From assembly GCA_030762175.1 (NCBI GenBank), contig CM060833.1, positions 8,204,501 through 8,268,500 of the forward strand: a DNA stretch of 64,000 nucleotides. Reading direction: 5' to 3'. The position numbers and the translations under genes were made by a program. Positions within the stretch are counted from its first letter, which is position 1, and each line of letters opens with the position of its first letter. Origin of the DNA: Metallyticus violacea (Eukaryota > Arthropoda > Insecta > Mantodea > Metallyticidae). The notes beneath the pieces are model-generated. The model did no database searches. It saw only the letters and a list, made by a program, of their open reading frames with translations, and was not told the origin of the DNA. Shown piece after piece: positions 42,911-52,595 of the stretch.

Positions 42911-43905
42911 AGGAGAGATCCATAAGTTACCGGCCTAACTATTTTCTAGGTATGATAAACACAAAAACTATATTTAATTTTTCAATATAGTTACCCTTTA
43001 TTGCAATACACTTCTCACATCTTGTAATTAACATTTCAAGCCCCCCCCCCCAATAGTCAGAAGTCTTGTCTGCAAAGTGGGCATAAACAGCATCCATCAC
43101 TTCTTCGTCACCCTTAAATTGCGATGTCGTGAGGAAGGCGCACACCACCATTCAGCTTTCCTCGCCTGTTTTCTTGGATAGAAGCACGTAGTCTGTGCAG
43201 AAGGCCTGCATAGTACTCCCCATTTACTGCGGTGTTCCTCTCCTTGAAGTCAGTGAAGAGTATTCCTTCACAGTCCCAAAAGATTGTGGCCATGATCATC
43301 TTGGTTGACTGAGTGACCTTGGCCTTTAGAGGCGCTGCTTCGTCAGCTTTGCGCCATTCCATTGATTCTCTTTTGGACAAAGGATCGTAGCAGAGGACCA
43401 TAGTTTCATTTCCTGTAACAATGGTTTGCAGAACTTATCTCTTGTTCCCACGGTAGAGCTTCAAGTATTCCTGACAAGAGATAACTCGTTGCTGCTTTTG
43501 GACTGAGGAAAGAAGTCTACGCACCCATCCCACCTTATTCACATTTAAATGTTCATGAATAATTCGAACGACTGTTGTTTTAGAAAAACACAACCTTGTT
43601 GCTATTTCTGTAACTTTGAGCCACCGGTCTGCCATAATTTCTCCTTCCACAAGAGCGATATTTTCAGGAGTGAGCACCTCCAAGGGTCGACCTGCACGCT
43701 CTTCGTCTTAAATGCTTCTCGACCCATTCGAAAAAGTTTGACCCATTCTTTTACCGTAGAATATGAGGGGGATGCTTCCGCATATACACCGCTCAATCGC
43801 TGTTTAATTTTATTTGAAGTCCTTTAGTGAAGAGCTTAATAACAGCTCGATACTCCATTTTGAACATGTCACAATCTTCTACACATATCCTTCTTTATTT
43901 AACTA
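42911..43905 (-). pseudogene. Mariner M1 copy with catalytic-domain deletion
   Basis: 3' tip AGAGATCCATAAGTTACCGG at 42914. C-terminal GDEEVMDAVYAHFADKTSDY and KCIAIKGNYIEK are present. Then a deletion fuses TTAAATTGCGATGTCGTGAGG, removing ~220 bp with the second Asp (only LPHDIAI left) and the third-Asp block. Upstream KVTQSTKMIMATIFWDCEG, NHGSHCPLSKRESMEW region, LSSVQKQQRV, VTEIATRLCFSKTTVVRIIH (HTH) and SPSYSTVKEWVKLFRMGREA near the N-terminus. Frameshifted. Confidence 0.88.
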
Positions 43906-43958
43906 CATCCGAACAACTGAACACATCGGAGTGGAAGTTACAGCTGCAATTTATTACT

Positions 43959-44001
43959 ACACTTGTAATGTAATAGACCATACTTTTGTGAAACAGGGCC
44001 A
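43959..44001 (+). repeat. Short dispersed repeat, copy 2
   Basis: ACACTTGTAATGTAATAGACC + ATACTTTTGTGAAACAGGGCC; partner of 34231-34281. Confidence 0.7.
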
Positions 44002-44039
44002 TGGTGGGTCTAGGAATTGGGTCCTAGGAATGTAACCAT

Positions 44040-44600
44040 CACTGCTGACATTTATTGCAAACAACCCACATGTACTGCGGCCGCAATTCAAGAAAAAATT
44101 CCGGGAAGACTGATGCAACACGATAACGCACGCCCGCATTCCTGTTACATGACAAAAAGCAGCTGTCCAGAAGCTTTTTTTTTTTCTTTTGTGGTGTTTA
44201 ACACCCGTTTTTACTACTGAGGCACCACGGGCGGTGAACACTGATGATACATAAGAAGAAATGATAAATTCGAAGCCTAAGTTTAGGATACCTCCCCGGC
44301 ATTTGCCATTTATGACGAATGAGGAAAAATGTGAAAAAGCCTCAGTCAGGGAGGACGGTCCTGGCGGGATTTGAACCCCGTACCTCTCACTCACGAGTCC
44401 GCGCCTTAACGACCTTGGCCACCCGTGGCGTGGTTAGGAGGTTATTTCACATCCCCTATATTCACTCGATCTTGCACCCTTAGATTGCCATCTTTTTTCC
44501 CTCTCTATCCAATAATCTTTAATAAAAGTAGATCGTTCTTCAAACTTGGCTTGACGACTTCTTTAACGCCAAACTAGGAGATTTCTTCCGCGTGGAATAG
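44040..44600 (+). pseudogene. Mariner-like transposase fragment split by SINE-A
   Basis: Upstream of the SINE: AAIQEKIPGRLMQHDNARPH, the QHDNARPH block with the second Asp. Downstream (44431-44600): VISHPLYSLDLAPLDCHLF, the third-Asp block, partly in another frame. The two halves join correctly if the 256 bp SINE is ignored, so the SINE inserted between the second and third Asp codons. Remaining coding ~120 residues, with stops. The QHDNARPH form differs from M1, M2 and M6. Confidence 0.7.
44175..44430 (-). mobile_element. SINE-A, full length, inserted in a mariner relic
   Basis: T run, GTGGTGTTTAACACCCG, GAAGCCTAAGTTTAGGATACC, GGCGGGATTTGAACCCC (B box with one change), CCTTAACGACCTTGGCC, ACCCGTGGCG. 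About 20-25 nt missing in the middle (no AAGGAAGGAA segment). No clear target duplication. Confidence 0.92.
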
Positions 44601-45366
44601 AAAAACGGTCAAAGTGTTGGCAGATAGTCATTACTAATGCAGGAGAATAAATTAACTGAATAGTTTTTCTCATCTGTTCATCTAAAATGAGCAGCAAATA
44701 AATCTTTTGCCACAGCGAAAAAAAGGTATGAATTCTATATCAACCAAGCAACAGGGGAGTCTAACAAGATCACACAGCTGTCTGTCTGCAGATAAACACC
44801 GGAACAAGATGATGAATATAGGCGTTCCGTTTCTCCAAAGAAAACAATGTGAGCCAATTGTATTAAAAAGCAAATTGTGCAAATTCCTTTCTTCCTGTCT
44901 CCAAGCAACAAAAACAAACTCTTGCCGTTTTTATTTTAGCTTTGAAATCGAGTTTCTTTGCCATTGGCGATATCAGCTACACGCATGCCATAAACTGGTA
45001 TGTCAATTAAAAGCTCGGCAAGTGTAGAGGATTCTAATTAGCACAGAAGTGTCTGGGTTCGGAACCAGCAAGTGTAAAATGAACATTTTCGTGTAATGGT
45101 TTTGCATGACTTTAAATGTAGGTAAATGATCGTTTGCTACAAGAATTTTGTCATCAGATGTCAAGCCATCAAAAGCATAGAAAATGAGAAAATGTCTCTT
45201 TTGAAGAAACGGATCTATTACAGAGGTTCTCAAACCGTGGGACGCGAACCCCACGAGTAACTTCCAGAGGAATCCATGAAACATTAGAATACTATTAACG
45301 CCATCGTCAAAACAATTACGAGTAAATGAAAGACAATACAACAGCTGTTCAATAAAAATTATAGTA
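44601..45366. other. Unassigned DNA
   Basis: Open frames up to ~129 codons (minus, 45003-45392, overlapping SINE-B) show no recognised domain. Confidence 0.35.
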
Positions 45367-45654
45367 GGTCCTGGTGGTGCAGGGGTAGCCATACTTGCCT
45401 CCTAAACCCAAAATCGCGGGTTCAATCCAGGCCAGGATCGATGAATTTTTTCGGGCGTAAGTATCTTTAGTATGGCTTCCTTCGTAAGGGAAGTAAAGCT
45501 GTCGGTACCATGTCGTACAGTTACAGCACGAAAAAGAACCTCTAGCCTGAAAGAACAGTTCTCTGAGTGAAATTTGTCGGCCGTTTCACGCCCGAATTGA
45601 ACGAGACGCCGATGACCTGAGATGTTAAAGAGTGTCCGTAAGTAAACAAATCAA
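45367..45654 (+). mobile_element. SINE-B, full length
   Basis: GGTCCTGGTGGTGCAGGGGTAGCC head (A box), GGGTTCAATCCAGG (B box), GGGCGTAAGTATC, a 12 bp longer spacer than most copies, GTACAGTTACAGCACG, GTTTCACGCCC, GTCCGTAAGTAAACAAATC end. Confidence 0.92.
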
Positions 45655-45886
45655 AGAACTATTGGATTTAAGACTGCTGATTCTGTTCGCGTGCAATTGA
45701 CGATGTTTAAAGAAAAAGGTAGTCACCGCTGTTGAGACTTGGCTACATCATTTCCATCCTGAGAGTAAACAGCAAAGCTCTGTGTAATCACCAACATCAA
45801 AAACAACAAAGTGGTGTTTTTACTGAAACATTTACAGCAATCTCATTTTTCGATATTCAAGAAATAATTTACCAGCATGTCATATC

Positions 45887-46100
45887 ACCGCCAAGAGTGG
45901 CCGAGGTCGTTAAGGAGCGGACTCATGAGCGGGAGGTCTGCGGTTCGAATCCCGCCAGGACCGTCCTCCCTTTCTGAGGTTTTTTCTAGGTTTTTTCTCA
46001 GTGTTCATAAATGGCAAATACTGGGGAGGTACCCTAAACTTAGGCTTGGAACGTTTCCTTCCTTATTAATTAAAAAGGGCGTTAAATACTATTAAAAAAA
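45887..46100 (+). mobile_element. SINE-A with internal deletion and imperfect target duplication
   Basis: Head CCGCCAAGAGTGGCCGAGG, B box GGTTCGAATCCC, body GGTACCCTAAACTTAGGC. Then ~75 bp are missing, so CCTTCCTTATTAATTAAAAA joins GGGCGTTAAATACT. Flanks GCATGTCATATC (45875-45886) and GCAAGTCATACC (46101-46112) match at 10 of 12 positions. Confidence 0.92.
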
Positions 46101-46144
46101 GCAAGTCATACCTGCACACACAACTGTAACTGGGCAATACAACA

Positions 46145-46500
46145 GATTTATCCTGCAAACTGTGCAAGGCCGAAAGGCCACATTTCCGTGCAACACGATA
46201 ATGCACTACACAAACGTAGTTGCTTAGTTGCTGAATATCTTACAAAAGTCAATATGAAGTGTGTTACTCACACTCCTTACAGTCCAGATTTAGCCCCAAG
46301 TGTCTTCTCTATTTTCCCCAAATTTAAGAAACCCTAATGGAAGACATTTACCACAATCAGAAGCAGGGGTGAAGGCTGCGGAGGTCATTTTAAAGGACTA
46401 GTCAAAAAAATGTTTGCAGCATGTCTTTGAAGACCGGTAGAAACACTAGAACAGATGTATGGCATCCAACGGGGACTACTTTGAGTAAGATCATCAAAAT
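46145..46500 (+). pseudogene. Mariner transposase fragment, second half
   Basis: QHDNALHKRSCLVAEYLTKV (second Asp), CVTHTPYSPDLAPS (SPDLAP block), FKK, then -TFTTI-, VKAAEVILKDLVKK-type residues across frames and the TLEQMYGIQRG region resembling the ...RCM---GDYF mariner C-terminus. At least three frameshifts or stops. No inverted repeats recognised. Confidence 0.7.
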
Positions 46501-47215
46501 TATGAGAATGAGTAAAGATATGTTGTCAAAAAAATATGACCATTCTTTATTGAACAGCTATTTCGTAGTTAGAATTGCGAGAACCGAATCTGTTGTTCTT
46601 CGCCGGGAGCTAGCGGCCAAGTCGTGAAAGAGTACAAAACAATAAAATAAAATATCATAAAACAATTAATTATGCCATAGAGAGTTTAAATGTCATGACA
46701 TGATTTTTATCAAGATTCTAAACAAAATATTAAAATGTCAAATTAACTGGTAGAATTGAAAATATTGCTCCAACATTAAGAGTGTCAAAATAAATCATTC
46801 TGAAATGATAGTGCGGTAAAACATTTCCTTTCACAAGCTAAAGAAATGAACAGGAAGAAACATTTCCTAAGAGCCAACTCTGCTTCCGGTAAGAAGTTTA
46901 TGAATGAATGTGTCAATTTTATACTATTATACCTCTGAAGTGGTACATTGAAAATATTTCTAACAAGAAAACGTAAATTGGCCTGATATGAACTGATAGA
47001 GAGAGGGCAAACAAACACTAAAAACACCTTGTCGTTCATTTATAAATAATACAAGTTGTTTCCTTGTTTTCCATGTGACTGTACTTTTGCAGCAGTTGGT
47101 TCCTCTCCTTGTCTTTCCACTAGAGGTCTGAGTACCCAACTGTACTCCTGGCGTTTAAAGTGCGGTTTACTTTATGACAGCCAGAAATGTTGTCCCAGAT
47201 TTGAGAATACCAAAA
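46501..47215. other. Unassigned AT-rich DNA
   Basis: No recognised content before X5. Confidence 0.35.
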
Positions 47216-47701
47216 GTCCATCACGCAGGAGCACCGTAAACTAAGCGAGTTCCTCAGCAAGTTGAATTTTGTGAAGGTTATTACAGAGCGCTAGAGCACA
47301 GCGTGTGGTAAAAAACAGGTAATGCTAACATATGTATTTAATAAAAAACATAACTTTCAAGCTTAAACGTATATACTTTTCCCGTATCATTATTATTTTA
47401 TTTACGTATTATATTGTTAGCTTAACCTTTCCTATTAGCTATATAACAACTAAAACGGAACGTGATTAACATTTAGCAACTTAAGTTAATTTTAGGTGTA
47501 CGATTGCTTGTTTTTCTGTGTTCCGAAACCATTGTGATCTCTCCATCTGCATTTATTGTACACTTTACACTACCAAGGTTAATAGAGTACATATACTATC
47601 CCTTAAGATTAATACATCGCTGCAGCATTCCCTGGAATTCGGCTTTTTCCTTTACTGTTCGGTATTGTAGCCGTAGGACAACCGCTGTCTACGGTAATTC
47701 T

Positions 47702-47713
47702 TGCGCATGCGCA
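47702..47713. promoter_or_regulatory. NRF-1-like palindrome in X5
   Basis: TGCGCATGCGCA, a perfect match to the NRF-1/Ewg consensus YGCGCAYGCGCR. Also present in X6 and X7, and absent from subfamily I. Binding is inferred, not shown. Confidence 0.5.
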
Positions 47714-47764
47714 GACTATACTCCGCTCCTATTCTCTTTCACATGATATCAAAGAGTTTATCGC

Positions 47765-47774
47765 TTGGCGCGAA
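47765..47774 (+). promoter_or_regulatory. E2F-like site in X5
   Basis: TTGGCGCGAA fits the E2F core TTSSCGCS. It lies ~52 bp downstream of the NRF-1-like palindrome, with the same order and similar spacing in X7. Confidence 0.4.
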
Positions 47775-47915
47775 CACCTAATTGTTAATTCTAACAATTT
47801 CTCCGTGTGCCACATCTTCTCCCGGACCAATTTAATAGACGTCCTCGGCGATTACAAAAATTTAGTTTTCAGTTATATCCCCTCTCCTAATGGCCTGATT
47901 TTGGAACTATTTTTC

Positions 47916-47920
<5 letters not shown>

Positions 47921-47957
<37 letters not shown>
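47921..47957. repeat. (TA)n microsatellite in X5
   Basis: About 18 TA units at the TTAATGGTATATACC position of a subrepeat, where other copies have only TATATAC. Confidence 0.95.
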
Positions 47958-47958
<1 letters not shown>

Positions 47959-48305
47959 TGTACTGTGTTTCCACGCTTTTTTTTTTTTTTTTTTTTTTTA
48001 ATTTCGGGTTTCAGGTAAACCTCCATTCATAATGGTTTTGCCTGATTTTCAGAAACTACTTTTATTATTTTATTTAAATCGTATATACAGATTTTCGCTG
48101 ATAGAAAAAAAAAATGCGGCCGCTAGAGCGATGTTAAAATTTTCGCTTTAGGTTAACCTCTACCACCAATGGCCCAATTATGCTGGTTAACGAAATGGAT
48201 GAATAATTTATTAATTGATCGTGATATGCCGAGTTTCGTTGAGAAAAAGCAAAAATTGCGGCCGCTAGAGCGTTAACAAAAGCATTCCTTCGGAATTTGC
48301 TAAGA

Positions 48306-48760
48306 GTTCGGTTCTGAATAACGTCAAAGTCTCTGCCATCGCGGTCAACTAAAATAATGTTTGTTCCTCGAGATAGCTGTGGACACACCCGGCCTATACT
48401 ACTGCCATGGCACCTTTTGTGGTAAAAGTTTTAATACTTCTAGTTTGTTAGCACTAACCCAAATTCATTCTGGCGTTAAGTCTCGCTTCCAGCAGCATTT
48501 TCTGTACCCTGCTAGTGAATTTGACGGCTCCCTTGTATGTGAATGAAGATGTCGGTTCACGGGCCAGAGGTCGCTCGCTGGGGCAATAAGCGAGGTCAGA
48601 AGGAAGTGACGTTATTAAGTTAACAGCTGCCGCCACCCATACTGCATCGCGAATCAGGCCTGCTGGAGGTTCCCTCTGTACGGTTATTTAACTTTTCCTG
48701 TGGCAGCGTCTTCATTCATGTGTTGTTTTCACGTAAGCTTAGACAGTGGAGAAGCGTGGG
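48306..48760. other. Spacer between oppositely oriented X5 and X6
   Basis: Less AT-rich, with GACGGCTCCCTTGTATGTG and GGTCGCTCGCTGGGGCAA. No coding similarity recognised. Confidence 0.35.
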
Positions 48761-49255
48761 TTTTTAGCGAATTCCGAAGGGATGTAGCTATTGCGGATGT
48801 ATCCATTTCTTCTACTTCCACCTCCTTATAAACGCATTTATGAATGTGCGTGTGTGTTAACGCTATAGCAGTTGCAATTTTTTTTCCTCTTATAAACTCG
48901 ACATATAACCATCAAATAACAAACAATCTTTGAGCTCATTAATCGTCAAAATTGGATCATTAGCGATAGTTAACCTAAAGCGAAAGTTTAAAAATCGCTC
49001 TAGCAGCTGCAATTTTTTTCTTGGTATATGCCATTGAAATAAAATAAGAAAAATAGTTTCTGAAAAACAGGAAAATCAGATTAATAGGAGTAGGGGTAAA
49101 CCTTGTAACAAAAGTTTTGTAGTCGCCGAGGACATTGATTACGGGGACCTAGGGGCGAAATGTATATGGTGGGATGTTATTGTTAGATTTAACAATTAAT
49201 TTTCGCCAAGCGATAAACTCGTTGGTGTCATGTGAAAGAGAATAGGAGAATAGTC

Positions 49256-49267
49256 TGCGCATGCGCA
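49256..49267. promoter_or_regulatory. NRF-1-like palindrome in X6
   Basis: TGCGCATGCGCA, conserved in X5 and X7. Confidence 0.5.
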
Positions 49268-49487
49268 TGGACGAATAATCGGACTTTCGCTTACAGACAG
49301 CGGTCGTCCTGTGGCTTCAGTACTGAACGGCAGCGGAGAAAGCTGAATTTCAGGGAATGATGGAGCTATGTACAAATCTTAAGCGCTAGTGTATGTACTC
49401 TATCAACCTTGGTAGTGCAAAGTGTACAATAAATACAGACGGAGAGAACACAGAAAAAAACAAGCAAATGTACGCCTAAAATTAACT

Positions 49488-50142
49488 AAAGATAAAGGTG
49501 GGCTATTGTATCCATTAAGGGCAAAGGCCTCCTAACAAGTAGGAAAGCTGCGTTTTCCTAACATGGTGAACTATTCCACTCTGGTTGTTTTACACACTGA
49601 CTCATTTGTTCTTTACTCAATTTCTCACTGCACTGGTTGCTCTCGAGAGATTTCCATTTTTCTCCTTCTCTTGATACTCTTGACCATTCTGCACTTGCAT
49701 GTTACTTGAAGAAGTCTGTGCATCTTCTTCTGGGTCTGCCTTGTGTCCATTTTTCCTATCCAGGGGTCCCACATGGAGATCTTGTAGGTCCATCTGTTGT
49801 CCTGCATTCTTGCGACGTGACCACCCCATTGCCATTTGCTTTTGGTAGCTATTTGTGCAATGTCTGTTGTCTGAGATAACTGGTTTATTAATACTATAGG
49901 CATTTTGTGCTTCAAAGTTATTCCCAGGATCTTACGTTGCACTTTTCCTTGGCATATTTGAATTTTGTTTTTTTGTTTTTCTGTTGGTGACCATGTCTGG
50001 CACCCATATAGTAATACAGGGTACACACAGGTTTCGAGCGTCTGGAATCTGATTTTCTTAGTTAGTGTTTGGTCTAACAATGTAAACTTAGGGGCCAAAA
50101 TGCTCTCCAGGTTAATGAGATCCTTCTTTGTACTTCTTTTAC
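49488..50142 (-). mobile_element. Non-LTR retrotransposon 3' fragment (RTE/endonuclease-RT type)
   Basis: The minus frame 49625-50098 (157 codons, one continuous frame) reads FQTLETCVYPVLLYGCQTWS, KNKIQICQGKVQRKILGITL, DIAQIATKSKWQWGGHVARM, QDNRWTYKISMWDPWIGKMD. This is the conserved region C-terminal to the reverse transcriptase core in insect non-LTR elements (LLYG-ETW..., RKILGI, W-GH-ARM-D-RW). A frameshift follows near QDNRW/TRQTQKK. Only the 3' ~650 bp are present, a 5' truncation usual for these elements. It sits inside X6 between ...TACGCCTAAAATTAACT and ACGTAGCTTAAATG, which are adjacent in X4 and X7. Such an element could have supplied the SINE machinery, but tail similarity to SINE-A or SINE-B was not seen. 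Confidence 0.88.
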
Positions 50143-50400
50143 GTAGCTTAAATGTTAATCACATTCCGTTTTTGTTGTTATACAGCTAAGTGCAATGGGA
50201 AACGCTGAGCTAATAATATAACCTGCAAATAAAATAATGATAAGGGAAAATATACACTATTAAGCATGAAAGTTATGTTTTTATTAAATACATATGTATG
50301 TCTTCAGTTAGCGTTACTTGCTTTTTACTACATTCTCTACTCTAGCGCTCTGTAATAACCGTGAGGAATTCGCTTAGTTTACGCAGCTTATGAGTGGCGG

Positions 50401-51040
50401 AGTTTTATATATGTTAAGCTGAGACATCATATTAATGGAAACTGTAATTTGTGTTAAATATACCACGAAAATGACCCTGTAACGTGATCATAAAATATTC
50501 ATATTCAAAATTGTGACTATCAATAATGTAAGTAGCCATTACATAAAATTACATGCAATATTAAAAAAGTATTTATTCCATGACTCATTCTTAAATCTGT
50601 TTGTATATAAGTTGAATTCCCCGTTCCTTTTTCAGCCCATATACATAAATCACTTTTGAAATTCATTCTTGATGTTTCACTGAAAGTTTTACCGTTCTTT
50701 CTCTATAGTCCTTGTATGATTCCGCGCTTTCCAACAATTACGTAGAAATGGAGGGAAAAAAGAGTTATGCATGAAGAGTTACCAACCTATCATACGGAAG
50801 CTATAACGCGTATACTAAAATACCATCAAGAGAGTTTAAGAATTATTTTAAAAGCAATAGTGATAGTAAATTATATACATCGTTAAAATAGAACAATTTT
50901 CTATATTACCACAATACTAATAAATAACGAAATAAGAGGGTAAGGCATTTAGTAGGGTAATATAACTTTAAATTAGTCACGTAAACTATTACTACTAGAT
51001 GGCGGGGCAACAATTGGTGACATTCGACATGTGATAATCG
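50401..51040. other. Unassigned AT-rich DNA
   Basis: No recognised content. The last part (50980-51040) may hold the 5' end of the following mariner. Confidence 0.35.
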
Positions 51041-51688
51041 ATGTTTACAATAGCGGAAACACAATTGCAGATGGAGGCTCTCGAGCAGCGCTTCGTTGTA
51101 CGATTTTTGTGGGTAAAAGTTATGGAATCATATAATATTGATAAAGAAATGCTTCTCATCTATGGTGAGAAGTGCCTGTCACGTCAAACTGTTTACGATT
51201 CGGTACAGAGTTTCTCTAGTGGAAGACCAACGCCGCATCGGCGGCCAATGGGGATTGCCACAGAGGCGAATTTGCAACGTGTTTTAAGACTTAATCCCAG
51301 CAGTTAACAGAGCAAGTATAGACACTATAGCCGCTGCTAGTGAATGTTCACCGGCATTGCCTAGGTTAGGTTAGGTTCTTACAAAGCCTCTGGACAATGG
51401 ATTACTATGGAAAAAAGTTTAAAGTAACACCATCCGTCGGAAAAGTGTTCCTCACAGTCTTCTAGGATCACGAAGGCATATTGACCACCGCATTCGTTTT
51501 AAAGAACAAACCGGAAATATCAACTCGTCAGGAAACTTCGTAAGGTCATTCAACCAAAGGGATGTTGCTCTTACATGATAATGTGTGTCCTCATACTGCC
51601 AGAAAAAAACAAGTGAGACGCTGCGAAATTTCAAATGGGAAGCTCTGGAGTATCCTGTGTAGAGACCTGCTTCGAGCGACTTCAAGTT
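51041..51688 (+). pseudogene. Mariner transposase, compressed and 3'-interrupted
   Basis: N-terminus MEALEQRFVVRFLWVKVMES, KCLSRQTVYDSVQSFSSGR (HTH and linker), IATEANLQRVLRL. A large deletion follows, with a GGTTAGGTTAGGTT near 51364 at the join. Then PSVGKVFLTVF (FWD block, WD lost), LLLHDNVCPHTARKKQ (second Asp), and PDLLRATSS at the third-Asp block, where a SINE-B insertion ends the similarity at 51688. Reading frame broken at least four times. Confidence 0.78.
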
Positions 51689-51980
51689 GGTCCTGGTGGT
51701 TTAGCGGTAACCATATTTGCCTTGTAGACCCAAGATCGCGGATTCGATCCCGGGCAGGGTCGATGGATTTTTTCGGACGTAAAAATCCTAAGTATTACTT
51801 TCTTCGGAAGAGCATTAAAGACGAGGGTCCCGTGTCGTAGATTTACGGCATGTAAAAGAACCTCAAGCTTGAGAGAAGAGCCCTCTTAGCAAAATTTGCC
51901 GGTCGTTTCACGCCCTGAATTGAATGGGACGCTGATGACCTGAGATGTTAAAGAGCGTCTGTAAATAAACCAAATCAACA
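51689..51980 (+). mobile_element. SINE-B, full length, inserted in the mariner
   Basis: GGTCCTGGTGGTTTAGCGGTAACC head (A box), GGATTCGATCCCGG (B box), CGTAAAAATCCTAAGTATTAC, TCGTAGATTTACGGCATG, GTTTCACGCCC, TAAATAAACCAAATC. Flanks GCGACTTCAAGTT and GCGAATTTAATTT may be an aged target duplication. Confidence 0.93.
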
Positions 51981-52594
51981 AGCGAATTTAATTTATTTAA
52001 CAATCTTAAACATATTTTGGGTGACTATTTAGCACCCCAAAGAATTATATGCTGCTGGGTTTCAGAGGCTTGAGAAACTATGGGATCGTCTGCACTCTAG
52101 TCCTTTCTTTGGGCTTGAGATTCTATAAATTTCCAGAAGTTGGCAACACATGGACTACGACTAGGGTTGTCCTACAAAGGAAGCGATAATTTTATTTAAG
52201 ACCCCTTCTGCTCTCGCTGGCAGTAACATGAAAAAGCATTACAGCCCCTGTCCAATACACGCTGAGCCTTTGATCATATTATTAGTGATTCGCTACCACG
52301 TCACAAACAGCGCACTAGTTCCACTAAGGAAGCATTTCAGTTCGTCAACAAATGTTAACAAATACAAGCCAACACGTTAATTTTGAGTAGGCTCAGCCTT
52401 AACAGACGTATCTCCCCTGATATTTGAAATCTTCAAGCTGTTAGTACCACCTAACAAGTAATTTGTAACATTTACGGCGCATTAAATAAGTAACAAGGTG
52501 TTTGTACACATAGCACATAGAGGAGAAAAAAATATTTCTAAACAGCAAAGAAAGCAAATTCTCTCTCTTTTTAATCGATTACATTATCATATAT
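51981..52594. other. Unassigned DNA
   Basis: No recognised content between SINE-B and the ITm element. Confidence 0.35.
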
Positions 52595-52595
52595 A

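Larger units (their letters stand above)
47216..48305 (+). repeat. Element X copy X5 (subfamily II), both ends present
   Basis: End A: TCCATCACGCAGGAGCACCG, AAACTAAGCGAGTTCCTCAGC. Core as in X4 and X7, then TGCGCATGCGCA (47702), TTGGCGCGAA (47765), ATAGACGTCCTCGGCGATTAC, three subrepeats (47885-48270) with two GCGGCCGCTAGAGCG boxes, and end B as a hairpin AGCATTCC-TTC-GGAATTTGCT at 48281-48301. A (TA)n tract (47921-47957) and a ~22 T run (47976-47999) expanded inside the subrepeats. Confidence 0.88.
48761..50400 (-). repeat. Element X copy X6 (subfamily II), split by a non-LTR fragment
   Basis: End B at left: TTTTTAGCGAATTCCGAAGG and ATTGCGGATGTATCCAT. About two subrepeats with CGCTCTAGCAGCTGCAATTT (48840-49120), then the subfamily II core in reverse: TCGCCAAGCGATAAACTCGT, TGCGCATGCGCA, CTATCAACCTTGGTAGTGC, ACAAGCAAATGTACGCC. 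Interrupted at 49488-50142, then GTAGCTTAAATGTTAATCAC and on to end A, GAGGAATTCGCTTAGTTTAC, at 50400. Confidence 0.88.

Noticed and set aside
45003..45392. 129-codon minus frame
   Set aside because: It overlaps the SINE-B head and has no recognised domain.
45889..45960. tRNA-like sequences with good A and B boxes (SINE heads)
   Set aside because: They recur with the same downstream body and A-rich tails, lack a foldable acceptor stem and CCA-side, and have target duplications. They are SINE heads, not tRNA genes.
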